Source: Candidatus Neomicrothrix sp. UBA7884 (GTDB taxonomy: Bacteria > Actinomycetota > Acidimicrobiia > Acidimicrobiales > MedAcidi-G1). From it: a stretch of 31,269 bases of DNA. The stretch lies in contig DLRQ01000039.1 in assembly GCA_002501135.1 (NCBI GenBank), positions 18,927 through 50,195 of the forward strand. Reading direction: 5' to 3'. The notes beneath the pieces are model-generated. The model did no database searches, had not been told where the DNA came from, and saw only the letters and a list, made by a program, of their open reading frames with translations. Both the position numbers and the translations under genes were made by a program. This document shows positions 16,246-23,958 of the stretch, piece by piece (the first letter of the stretch is position 1; every line of letters starts with the position of its first letter).

Positions 16246-17265
16246 TCAGGTTGGGCTGGTCGGGCCCGGGCAGCAGTCCGCTGGGCAGTCGTTGGGCTTG
16301 ACACCGGACTGCCCGAGTGCTGCGGGCCCGGTGTGGTCAGGATCGGTCCGCTCGGCGACCAGATCTCTGATCATTGCCACGAATCGAGGGTCGTTGTCGA
16401 TGCATTCAGCACGGGCGAAGTTCATTCCGGCCCGCGCTGCATGCTCTGCGGCCTCGATGTCGAGGTCCCACGCCACCTCGAAGTTCTCGACCGGAAACCC
16501 GATCGGTGATACGGCTACGGACCGCACCCCGGCTTCTCCCAGCAGCTGGACCCTGTCGCTGACGTCGGGTTCGAGCCACGGAACACCGGGGTGTCCGCTG
16601 CGCGACTGCCAGACGATCTCCCACCGCTGGCGGTCGGTCAGCCCTGCCCGTTCGGCGACGAGGCTGGCCGCCTCGTTCACCTGGGCCTCGTAGTCGCACC
16701 TTGCGGCGAGATCCACCGGGAGGCTGTGGGAGCTGAACAGGACCGTTGCGTCGTCGGTGGGTAGCGAGGAGAGTGCCTCGGCCAGCCTGTCGGCTGCCGG
16801 CTGGATCAGCCCGGGGTGGTCGTGGTGCGGGCGGATCACGTCTACCTGGGGAGCGCTGGGGCCGACCTCGGCACAGGCTGTCTCGATGTCCTCGCGGTAG
16901 CGCCGACAGGTTGAGTGGGAGCTGTAGGGGGAGGCGATCCAGGCGAGTGCACGCCCGATTCCGTCGTCACGCATCTCTGCCACGGTCTCGGTCAGTAGCG
17001 GTGGGGCGTTTCGGTTGCCCCAGTAGACCGAAAGCCCTGATCCGGCTGCCCGGAGCTCGGCCTCTACCGACTCGACGAGGTTCCGGAGCCGGGCGTTGAT
17101 CGGAGAGACACCGCCAAAGCGGGCGTACCGGTCGGCGACCTCGGCGAGCCTCTCGGCAGGAATATGGCGACCGGCGGTGACCCTCTTGAGAAAGGGCTCA
17201 ACCTGGTCGGGCGCTTCGGGGCCTCCGAAGGCCACCAGGAGGACGGCCTCGTAGCCGGTGGGCAC
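16246..17265 (-). CDS. cpfC: Coproporphyrin/protoporphyrin ferrochelatase
   Basis: The 339-residue product belongs to the ferrochelatase family, which inserts Fe(II) into the porphyrin in haem synthesis; in Actinobacteria the substrate is usually coproporphyrin III. Landmarks are LLVAFGGPE (about 9-17), YWGNRNAPP (81-89), SPYSSHSTCRRYRED (112-126), the catalytic His180 in FSSHSLP, and SPIGFPVENFEVAWDLD (253-269) with Glu260. Cys120 plus Cys327, Cys331 and Cys332 near the C-terminus resemble the [2Fe-2S] ligands of actinobacterial enzymes. GTG 17265 is preferred because AGGTGAT, matching the 16S 3' end, lies four bases upstream; GTG 17274 is the alternative. It follows the crotonase gene by about 31 bases. 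Confidence 0.9.
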   Translation of the reverse strand: MPTGYEAVLLVAFGGPEAPDQVEPFLKRVTAGRHIPAERLAEVADRYARFGGVSPINARLRNLVESVEAELRAAGSGLSVYWGNRNAPPLLTETVAEMRDDGIGRALAWIASPYSSHSTCRRYREDIETACAEVGPSAPQVDVIRPHHDHPGLIQPAADRLAEALSSLPTDDATVLFSSHSLPVDLAARCDYEAQVNEAASLVAERAGLTDRQRWEIVWQSRSGHPGVPWLEPDVSDRVQLLGEAGVRSVAVSPIGFPVENFEVAWDLDIEAAEHAARAGMNFARAECIDNDPRFVAMIRDLVAERTDPDHTGPAALGQSGVKPNDCPADCCPGPTSPT

Positions 17266-17296
17266 CTGTATCACCTGGCTGAGCCGGCCTTGGGCC

Positions 17297-18019
17297 TCAG
17301 GATCCGACCGAGAAGTGGGACAGGTCCTCGTCGAGGCCCGATCGGATGGAGTCGGCAATGGCGCCACGGGCGGTGTTCCGTGTAAGGACAAGCCCTCCGC
17401 GGCTGATGCCCGTCAGTCCTCTGGCCCGCTCGATGGCTGTGGACACCACATTGTCTGGGTCGGCGACCTCGTCAAGGAAGCCGGAGTCGACGGCGTCGTC
17501 AGGTCGGTACATGGTTCCGAGTGCCGTGGCCCGAGTGAGGTGGCGCTTGGAGATGCGGTCTCTTGCCAACTCGGTGGCGAAGAACGGCAGGGACATGCCT
17601 ATCGTGAGCTCGGGTAGGCCGATCTTGAAGTCGCCCTGGGTGCCGACTCGGAGGTCGCAGGTAAGGAGGATGATCGCTCCGGCTGCGATGGCGTGACCCG
17701 TACACGCGGCGACCACGGGCCGGGGGAACATGTAACAGCGTAGAAACAGGTCGACGCCGCGCTTGAGCATCTCGCGTGCCTCGTCGGGTCCGGCGTTCAT
17801 GGCGTTGAGGTCGAAGCCGGCCGAGAAACGGCCTGGCCTGCCTGCTATGACGACGGCGTCGGCACCCTCCTGTTCTGCCTGATCCAGGGCGGCCAGCAGG
17901 GATGCGATGGAGTTGTGGCCGAGGACGTTGGCCTTGCCGTCGTCGAAGTCGATCACGGCGACACCGTCATCGATCCGGACGGTTGCTGCCTGTTGCGGTG
18001 TTGGCTGGGCGTCGTTCAT
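17297..18019 (-). CDS. Crotonase-family enoyl-CoA hydratase/isomerase
   Basis: The 240-residue protein has the crotonase fold signatures: the oxyanion-hole strand RFSAGFDLNAM (about 64-74) and ACTGHAIAAGAIILLTCDLR (105-124). Aligned with rat enoyl-CoA hydratase, the second catalytic Glu is kept (Glu137 in GLPELTIG) but the first, Glu144 of rat, is Ile116. Hydratases need both; Delta3,Delta2-enoyl-CoA isomerases work with only the second. An isomerase, or another crotonase reaction, is therefore more likely than hydration. ATG 18019 is fixed by a -10 box seven bases upstream. It heads the minus-strand run leading to ferrochelatase and diverges from the Nfu gene. Confidence 0.85.
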   Translation of the reverse strand: MNDAQPTPQQAATVRIDDGVAVIDFDDGKANVLGHNSIASLLAALDQAEQEGADAVVIAGRPGRFSAGFDLNAMNAGPDEAREMLKRGVDLFLRCYMFPRPVVAACTGHAIAAGAIILLTCDLRVGTQGDFKIGLPELTIGMSLPFFATELARDRISKRHLTRATALGTMYRPDDAVDSGFLDEVADPDNVVSTAIERARGLTGISRGGLVLTRNTARGAIADSIRSGLDEDLSHFSVGS

Positions 18020-18026
18020 GGGTCGG

Positions 18027-18032
18027 AACCTA
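18027..18032 (-). promoter_or_regulatory. TANNNT -10 box for leaderless crotonase gene
   Basis: TAGGTT on the minus strand is followed by seven bases and ATG 18019. Confidence 0.6.
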
Positions 18033-18076
18033 CCGCGTGTCCTCCCTGAGCCCGAAGCGTGCATCAGGATCGCCTG

Positions 18077-18082
18077 TAGGCT
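18077..18082 (+). promoter_or_regulatory. TANNNT -10 box for leaderless nfu gene
   Basis: TAGGCT ends six bases before ATG 18089. It lies 44 bases from the divergent crotonase box, so the two promoters are back to back. Confidence 0.6.
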
Positions 18083-18088
18083 CGCCGT

Positions 18089-18745
18089 ATGAGCGAACAG
18101 CTTGCAGAGGCACCGTCCGTCGATTCCGTTGACGACCGGTCCGACCATGTGGTCGAGGTGACCGAGGCCGCCCTGGCCAAGGTCATCGAGATCCGAGATT
18201 CCGAGGACGACCCCGGATCGCTGGCGCTGCGTATCGAGGTGACCGGCATTTCTGGAATCGACTTCGTCTACGACCTGGCGTTCGTGCCGCTCGAAGAGGC
18301 CGAGGACGACGATCACCGGTGGGAGTCAGGGGGCCTTACGGTTCTGGTACCTGCTGACAGCCGCGACCGCCTGGGCGGCTCAACCCTGGACATTCCAAAC
18401 AACCCCGGACAGGGCGGGTTGGTCGTTCGCAACCCAAACCGCCCCAACCCGTTGGGTGACATCGGTACCCTCGACCTGGCAGGTGAGGTTCCCGAGAAGG
18501 TCACCCAGTTGCTTGAGCAGCGCATCAACCCGGCGCTCGCCTCACATGGCGGCTTCGCCACCCTCGTCGGTGTCGAGGAACACACGGCATACGTGACCAT
18601 GGGTGGTGGCTGCCAGGGCTGTGCGATGAGCCAGGCCACCCTCACCGACGGCATCCGGGCGGCGATCCTCGATGCAATCCCCGAGATAACCGACGTGGTC
18701 GACGCAACCGACCACTCCGCCGGAGACAACCCCTTCTTCACCTGA
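18089..18745 (+). CDS. nfuA: Nfu-type iron-sulfur cluster carrier (NfuA-like)
   Basis: The 218-residue product has two parts. Residues ~20-115 resemble a degenerate A-type (HesB/IscA) domain lacking its cysteines. Residues ~140-205 form a NifU C-terminal domain with the cluster-binding CxxC in GGGCQGCAMSQATL. Two-domain proteins of this kind carry a [4Fe-4S] cluster and deliver it to apoproteins. Potential clients in the window include MoaA, the RecB-like nuclease and the ferrochelatase, but no specific link is shown. The linker GLVVRNPNRPNPLGDIGTLD joins the halves. The ATG start is set by a -10 box six bases upstream. It is convergent with dxs. Confidence 0.87.
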   Translation: MSEQLAEAPSVDSVDDRSDHVVEVTEAALAKVIEIRDSEDDPGSLALRIEVTGISGIDFVYDLAFVPLEEAEDDDHRWESGGLTVLVPADSRDRLGGSTLDIPNNPGQGGLVVRNPNRPNPLGDIGTLDLAGEVPEKVTQLLEQRINPALASHGGFATLVGVEEHTAYVTMGGGCQGCAMSQATLTDGIRAAILDAIPEITDVVDATDHSAGDNPFFT

Positions 18746-18752
18746 GTCCCGC

Positions 18753-18766
18753 TGCCCCCAGGGGCA
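18753..18766. terminator. Small inverted repeat between nfuA and dxs
   Basis: TGCCC at 18753-18757 pairs with GGGCA at 18762-18766 around four bases. It sits symmetrically between two convergent stops and could serve both strands, but there is no T-run. Confidence 0.3.
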
Positions 18767-18774
18767 TCAATCGG

Positions 18775-20604
18775 TCAGGGCAGGCGTTCCAGCACTGAAG
18801 CCACGACGCCCGCTGCATCGAGGCCGAACGATGCGAGCAGGTCTTCGGGCCTTCCGTGGGCGTGGTGCGCCACGGGCACCCCGAGCACGCTGACCCTCGT
18901 GTCCGGCGAGATATCAGACACTGCATCGCGGACGGCGCTACCGAACCCGCCCTCCCTGAAGCCGTCCTCGATCGTCACGACAAGTTGGTGTCCGGCGGCA
19001 TCGGAGAGCATTTCGGGGTCGAGTGGGCGCACCGCACGTGGATCCCAGACCGTTGAGGCGATGCCCCGGCGTTTCAGCAGAGCGGCGGCCTCCTCGGCGA
19101 CCGCGAGCATCTTTCCGGCACCGATGAGGCAGACCCGGGCTTCGGGGTCGTTGCTCACCTGGCGGGCGCTGAGGCCCGTTCCGACCTGGTCCCAGGCGAC
19201 CTGTGGGGCCGATGTCTTGGGCCATCTGATCGTCACCGGCCCGTCGGTGATCGCCAGGGCGTCGTCGAGCATCTGCTGGAGTTCCTGGTAGGACGACGGT
19301 GCCAGGATCGTCATGCCGGGGACCTTTGACAGGAGCACCATGTCGAGGAGGCCGTGGTGTGAGGGGCCGTCATCGCCTGTGACACCTGCACGGTCGAGGC
19401 AGAACAGGACCGGCAGTCCGTAGAGCGAAACATCCAGGTTGACCTGGTCGATCGCCCGTGTGAGGAACGTCGAGTAGATGGCCACGACCGGGCGCAGGCC
19501 ACCAAGGGCCATTCCAGCGGCGGCCGTGACAGCGTGCTGTTCGGCGATGCCGACATCGAAGCAACGGCCGGGGAAGCGGTCATGGAACGGCAACAGGCCC
19601 GTCGAGTCGGGCATCGCGGCCGTTATGGCCACGACGTCGGGTCTCGACTCTGCGGCTTTGATGAGCGACTCGGTGAAGGCCTCGGTGTAGCTCCCCGGCT
19701 TCACCCCGGAGGTGTCGTGCATGTGTTTGATCGGGTCCTGCTCTGCAGGCTCGAAACCTCGACCCTTCTGGGTGAGCACGTGGACCACGACGGGGCCGTC
19801 GAACTCTGAGGCGTTCGTGAGGGCCTCTTCGATCTCGGCGATGTCGTGTCCGTCGAAGGGCCCCAGATAGTGGACACCCAGCGCCTCGAAGAACGCTGTG
19901 GGTTCGAACATCTCGCGGATGGCCGCCTTGGTGGCGCTTATACCGCGTTCGAGGAGTTCACCGACCCAGGGGAGTTGTTCGGCCAGCTCCTCGAGCCGAC
20001 GCTGTCTACGCATGTAGGTGGGGTTGGCCCTGATGTGGATGAGGCTCTCGGAGAGACGGCCAACCGTTGGGGCGTATGAGCGGCCGTTGTCGTTCAACAC
20101 GACGGTCACCGGCAGCTCGCTATTGCCGAGGTTGTTGAGCCCCTCGAAGGCCATGCCGCCGGTGAGGGCGCCGTCGCCGATCACGGCCACGATGCGTCTG
20201 CCCTCGCCCGTTGCCGAATGAGCGGTGGCGAGGCCGTGCGCGTAGGCGAGCACGGTCGAGGCATGCGAGTTCTCGATCCAGTCGTGAGGGGACTCGGATC
20301 GTGACGGGTACCCGGACAGGCCACCGGGCTGACGGAGATCGGAGAAGTCGTCGAGCCGACCGGTGAGCATCTTGTGGACGTATGCCTGATGCCCGACATC
20401 CCACAAGATGATGTCGTCGGGACTGTTGAACACCCTGTGCAGGGCCATTGTGAGCTCGACGACACCGAGGTTGGAGCCGAGGTGGCCACCGGTGCGGTCG
20501 ACGGCCTCGACCACCCTGGTGCGGATCTCGTCGGCCAACTGTGTCAGTTGCCCGGTGTCCAGATTGCGGAGATCACGGGGAGACCGGATCGAGTCGAGAA
20601 GCAC
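18775..20604 (-). CDS. dxs: 1-deoxy-D-xylulose-5-phosphate synthase
   Basis: Dxs condenses pyruvate and glyceraldehyde-3-phosphate, the first step of the non-mevalonate isoprenoid pathway. The 609-residue protein has GGHLGSNLGVVELTMALH near the N-terminus, the thiamine diphosphate motif running from GDGALTGGMAFEGLNN to NDN, the transketolase-like block with the acidic residue in DVGIAEQHAV, and DDGPSHHGLLD. Length is slightly short of the usual 620-640 but nothing essential is missing. The GTG start at 20604 has an upstream CAGGAC sequence as a plausible ribosome binding site. The product feeds undecaprenyl phosphate, the substrate pool later recycled by UppP in this window. Confidence 0.95.
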   Translation of the reverse strand: MLLDSIRSPRDLRNLDTGQLTQLADEIRTRVVEAVDRTGGHLGSNLGVVELTMALHRVFNSPDDIILWDVGHQAYVHKMLTGRLDDFSDLRQPGGLSGYPSRSESPHDWIENSHASTVLAYAHGLATAHSATGEGRRIVAVIGDGALTGGMAFEGLNNLGNSELPVTVVLNDNGRSYAPTVGRLSESLIHIRANPTYMRRQRRLEELAEQLPWVGELLERGISATKAAIREMFEPTAFFEALGVHYLGPFDGHDIAEIEEALTNASEFDGPVVVHVLTQKGRGFEPAEQDPIKHMHDTSGVKPGSYTEAFTESLIKAAESRPDVVAITAAMPDSTGLLPFHDRFPGRCFDVGIAEQHAVTAAAGMALGGLRPVVAIYSTFLTRAIDQVNLDVSLYGLPVLFCLDRAGVTGDDGPSHHGLLDMVLLSKVPGMTILAPSSYQELQQMLDDALAITDGPVTIRWPKTSAPQVAWDQVGTGLSARQVSNDPEARVCLIGAGKMLAVAEEAAALLKRRGIASTVWDPRAVRPLDPEMLSDAAGHQLVVTIEDGFREGGFGSAVRDAVSDISPDTRVSVLGVPVAHHAHGRPEDLLASFGLDAAGVVASVLERLP

Positions 20605-20703
20605 GTGCCGTCCTGGGATTGGGTCTGCTTGCTGGGTGGGGCCTCTAAACGGTACCTGTCCGGTGGCCGGTTCGGGTTGCGGCAGGTCGGGCTGGGCCGT
20701 GTG
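20605..20703 (-). promoter_or_regulatory. Upstream region of dxs
   Basis: This 99-base gap holds the dxs leader. On the minus strand TACCGT and the overlapping TTTAGA around 20646-20656 are possible -10 boxes, about 45 bases upstream of the start, so dxs probably has a short leader rather than being leaderless. Confidence 0.35.
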
Positions 20704-21081
20704 TCAGTCGATTCGTTCGAGGAACGGTCCGGATTCCACAACCACCCGCGTTATCGAGGCAGAGGCGATCTCCCGGTCGTTACATGTTGCAGTTGCCGAG
20801 AACGTGAGACGCCTTCCGTCGACCAGTTCCAGCAGGGCCTCGGCGGACACGAAGCGTCCTGTCCGGGTGGGTGCCAGGTGGTCGATGTGCACGCGCATGC
20901 CCACCGATGTCTCACCTGGTTCCAGGCATCCGGCGAGTGCCTCGACGGTGGCTTCCTCGAAGAGGGCGACGAGGCGCGGGGTTGCCAGAACGGGCACGTC
21001 GCCGGAACCCATGGCGAGAGCCGTGTCCGGGTCGGAAACGGTTAGGGATGCGCTGCCGCACAACCCCGGCGTTAGAGGCAC
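20704..21081 (-). CDS. FlK-type hot-dog thioesterase
   Basis: The 125-residue single hot-dog domain matches the family of the fluoroacetyl-CoA thioesterase FlK. The FlK catalytic triad, recalled as Thr42, Glu50 and His76, has counterparts here with the same spacing: Thr34 (VLATPRLVALFEEA), Glu42 and His68 (SVGMRVHIDHLAPT). Most bacterial homologues have no proven substrate; small acyl-CoA or a housekeeping role is likelier than fluoroacetate resistance, since no fluorine-metabolism genes accompany it. GTG 21081 is chosen because TATGGT lies six bases upstream; the frame remains open to 21102. The gene diverges from tldD. Confidence 0.83.
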   Translation of the reverse strand: MPLTPGLCGSASLTVSDPDTALAMGSGDVPVLATPRLVALFEEATVEALAGCLEPGETSVGMRVHIDHLAPTRTGRFVSAEALLELVDGRRLTFSATATCNDREIASASITRVVVESGPFLERID

Positions 21082-21087
21082 ACGGGT

Positions 21088-21093
21088 ACCATA
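21088..21093 (-). promoter_or_regulatory. TANNNT -10 box for leaderless thioesterase gene
   Basis: TATGGT on the minus strand is followed by six bases and GTG 21081. On the plus strand the same bases contain TACCAT (21087-21092), which could serve tldD with a leader of about 65 bases. Confidence 0.5.
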
Positions 21094-21163
21094 CGCAACC
21101 ACCCGGGCCGGAGGCCACAGGGGAGCGCGGCGGCTCGGCCGTCAGACAGCCAGGTGAGTTGCA

Positions 21164-22606
21164 GTGGAACACGGGGAGCACGACATGCACGCAGACAACG
21201 ACGGAGCGCCTCTGATGCTCTCACCCGATGTCCTGTCCGAGACCCTCACCACGGCCACTGGTACAGGGGCAGAGTTTGCCGAGGTGTTCGTAGAGGATCG
21301 CCGCAGTATCTCGGCCCTGTTCGATGATGGCCGCGTCGAGGAACTCACGAGTGGCCGCGACCGTGGAGCTGGTCTGAGGGTGGTTGTCGGTGATACCACC
21401 GGTTTTGCCCATACCGCAGACCTCAGCCCATCGGGCCTCACGGCGGCCGCCGAGGCGGCCGCAGCGGCGGCACGGGGCGGGGGCGGTGGTATATGCCGGG
21501 TTGTCCTCGATCAGCACACGGGACCCACCCCCGGTCCTGTCGAGATCATGCCGGGCGATGTGTCGAAGGCCCGCAAGGTCGCATTACTGGAACGCGCCGA
21601 TTCTGCCGCCAGGGCAAGCGACGGTGCGGTCACCCAGGTGGCGGTCAGGTATGCCGACAGTCACCGCAGGATTCAGGTGGCCAACAGCGACGGTCTCCTG
21701 ACCGGTGACCGGCAGGTGCGAACCCTGTTCTCGGTCTCCTGTGTGGCCAGCGGCGACATGGGCATGCAGACCGGCCGTGAGTCGATCGGCCACACCCTGG
21801 GTTTCGAGGTCTTCGACGAGGTCGATGTCGAGGACCTTGCTCGCCGTGCCGCAGGGCGTGCACTGCTGAAACTCGAGGCGGTCCCGGCCCCCAGCGGAGA
21901 GATGCCTGTGGTTATCGGACCCGGCGGTGGCGGTGTTCTATTCCACGAGGCCTGTGGCCACGGGCTCGAGGCGGACCTGGTCGCCAAGTCGGCCTCGGTG
22001 TTCGCCGGAAGGCGTGGCGAGGTTGTGGCCGCCCCGATAGTCACGCTGGTCGATGACGGAACCATGCCCGGCGAGTGGGGCCGCTATGCCATCGACGACG
22101 AGGGAAGGCCCGCCCAGCGAAATGTGCTGATAGACGAAGGGGTGCTCACCGACTACATGTGGGATCACCTTCGGGCACGCAGGGAGGGTCGTGCCAGTTC
22201 CGGCAACGGTCGACGTCAGGGTTACCGACACCTGCCGATGGTCCGCATGACGAACACCTATCTGGGCGTGGGCGACTCCGATCCCGATGAGATCATCGCC
22301 GACACCACACACGGCGTCTACGTCGCCCAGTTGGGCGGAGGACAGGTCAACACCGCAACCGGCGACTTCGTGTTCGGCATGACCGAGGCCTACATGATCG
22401 AAGATGGCCGCCTCACCAACCCGATCCGCGACGGCAACCTCATCGGCAACGGACCCCAGACCCTCCTCGACATCGACGCCATCGCCGGCGACTTCGCTAT
22501 GGGCTCTCCTGGAACCTGCGGCAAGGACGGCCAGGGGGTTCCAGTCGGCGACGGCACCCCGACGCTGCGTGTGACGAGGCTCACCGTCGGTGGAACGGCG
22601 GCCTGA
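21164..22606 (+). CDS. tldD: TldD metalloprotease, catalytic subunit
   Basis: The 480-residue protein equals E. coli TldD in length and carries the zinc motif HEACGH at residues 261-266 (HExxxH). The third ligand is probably Cys452 in GSPGTCGKDGQ near the C-terminus. TldD pairs with PmbA/TldE to form a protease that cleaves unfolded or modified peptides; E. coli TldD/E matures microcin B17 and degrades the CcdA antitoxin. The N-terminal third (FAEVFVEDRRSISALFDDGR) is the conserved substrate-chamber domain. AGGTGA lies upstream of GTG 21164; ATG 21185, after a GGGGAG sequence, is also possible. The pmbA start follows the stop almost immediately, so both subunits are co-translated. Confidence 0.92.
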   Translation: MEHGEHDMHADNDGAPLMLSPDVLSETLTTATGTGAEFAEVFVEDRRSISALFDDGRVEELTSGRDRGAGLRVVVGDTTGFAHTADLSPSGLTAAAEAAAAAARGGGGGICRVVLDQHTGPTPGPVEIMPGDVSKARKVALLERADSAARASDGAVTQVAVRYADSHRRIQVANSDGLLTGDRQVRTLFSVSCVASGDMGMQTGRESIGHTLGFEVFDEVDVEDLARRAAGRALLKLEAVPAPSGEMPVVIGPGGGGVLFHEACGHGLEADLVAKSASVFAGRRGEVVAAPIVTLVDDGTMPGEWGRYAIDDEGRPAQRNVLIDEGVLTDYMWDHLRARREGRASSGNGRRQGYRHLPMVRMTNTYLGVGDSDPDEIIADTTHGVYVAQLGGGQVNTATGDFVFGMTEAYMIEDGRLTNPIRDGNLIGNGPQTLLDIDAIAGDFAMGSPGTCGKDGQGVPVGDGTPTLRVTRLTVGGTAA

Positions 22607-22607
22607 G

Positions 22608-23948
22608 GTGGGCGAACTGCTTGATCTTGCCGAGAGTGTTGTTGGCCTCGCCGTGGCCGGCGAGCAACTTGAGGTAGTTGTCGTCCACGAGCGTGAGACC
22701 GAGGCCCGCGCCTACGGGGGCGAGGTCGAGTCCCTGACCGTGGCTGAGTCACGCGGGGTGGGCGTCAGGGTGGTCTCCGGCAACCAGCAGGGCTTCGCCT
22801 ATACCGGAACTCTCGACAGGGACGCTGTCGAGGAGGCACTGGCCGAGGCACGTGACAACATGTCCTTCGCCACCCCCGACGAGTACTGCGGAGTGGCTGA
22901 GCCAGATGGGGTCGCACCAGCCGACCTGGACCTCTACAGCTTGGCTCTCCCAGGCCACCCCACCGATGACAAGGTGGCCATGGCGCTTGAACTCGAGCGT
23001 CTGACACTGTCTGCAGATGAGCGGATAATCGGGATCGAGTCGGCTGAGTACTCGGACTCCGTGTCTGAGGCGGCGGTGGCTACGACAACGGGTATCCGGT
23101 CAACCAGCAGGGAGACGGGCTGTTTCCTCTCGGTCTACGCGCTGGCTGGACAGCACGGCGAGACCCAGACCGGCTTCGGCTTCTCGCTCGGACGTGAACC
23201 CGGTGACCTCGACATCGAGATCGCATCCCGGGAGGCTGCCGAGCGTGCTACCCGCATGCTCGGTGCTGTCAAGCCGCCGTCGGGTCGTCTCACGGTGGTC
23301 CTGGATCCGTGGGTGAGTGCGCAGTTCCTCGGAATCGTGGGCGGAACCCTGAGTGGCGAGATGGTCCAGAAGGGTCGGTCGCTGTTTGCCGAGCGGCTAG
23401 GCGACAACGTGGCTGCACCCGGCGTGACCCTCATCGACGATCCGACCGATATGTGCGCGTTCACGGCTTCGGCCACTGACGGAGAGGGGCTGGCTACTCG
23501 CAGGAACGTGTTGATCGACGGCGGCCGACTCGACCGGTTTGTCCACAACAGCCAGACCGCGCGTCGGGCCGGCACCGTCTCGACCGGCTCAGCGGTACGG
23601 GGCTACTCATCCACGCCCGGGGCCGGGGTGAGGGCGGTTTCGGTTGTTCCCGGAACGCTCAGCCAGGCCGACCTGGTGGCAGGTATCGACGACGGAATCC
23701 TCATACAGGGTGTCAGCGGGCTGCACTCAGGGGTCAACCCTGTCAGCGGCGACTTCTCCACCGGCGCAGAGGGAATCCGAATCAGGGGAGGCCAGTTGGC
23801 GGAGCCGGTACGCGAGTTCACGATTGCCTCGACGATCCAGCGGATGCTGCTGGACATCGAAGCCATCGGCTGTGACCTCCAGTGGCTGCCGATGAAGGCT
23901 GCCGGCGTGACCCTCGTAATCGGCGAACTCACCATCTCGGGAACCTGA
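22608..23948 (+). CDS. pmbA: PmbA/TldE, non-catalytic partner of TldD
   Basis: The 446-residue protein is close to the E. coli length. It shares the TldD fold but lacks HExxxH, as is normal for this subunit. Recognisable blocks are LTVAESRGVGVRVVSGNQQG near 35-60, SGEMVQKGRSLFAERLGD, and the C-terminal SGDFSTGAEGIRIRGGQL. It forms the heterodimer with TldD that creates the proteolytic chamber. GTG 22608 begins one base after the tldD stop (TGAGGTG). An in-frame GTG at 22590 would overlap tldD by 17 bases and has no better ribosome binding site, so the shorter form is given. UppP follows after ten bases. Confidence 0.9.
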   Translation: MGELLDLAESVVGLAVAGEQLEVVVVHERETEARAYGGEVESLTVAESRGVGVRVVSGNQQGFAYTGTLDRDAVEEALAEARDNMSFATPDEYCGVAEPDGVAPADLDLYSLALPGHPTDDKVAMALELERLTLSADERIIGIESAEYSDSVSEAAVATTTGIRSTSRETGCFLSVYALAGQHGETQTGFGFSLGREPGDLDIEIASREAAERATRMLGAVKPPSGRLTVVLDPWVSAQFLGIVGGTLSGEMVQKGRSLFAERLGDNVAAPGVTLIDDPTDMCAFTASATDGEGLATRRNVLIDGGRLDRFVHNSQTARRAGTVSTGSAVRGYSSTPGAGVRAVSVVPGTLSQADLVAGIDDGILIQGVSGLHSGVNPVSGDFSTGAEGIRIRGGQLAEPVREFTIASTIQRMLLDIEAIGCDLQWLPMKAAGVTLVIGELTISGT

Positions 23949-23958
23949 GCATCCGATC

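Noticed and set aside
20704..21081. Fluoroacetate resistance gene
   Set aside because: The triad is conserved, yet FlK-like proteins are common in genomes without fluorine chemistry and the context gives no support.
21164..23948. RiPP biosynthetic cluster around TldD/PmbA
   Set aside because: No precursor peptide, YcaO, radical SAM maturase (MoaA is cofactor synthesis) or export gene is adjacent.
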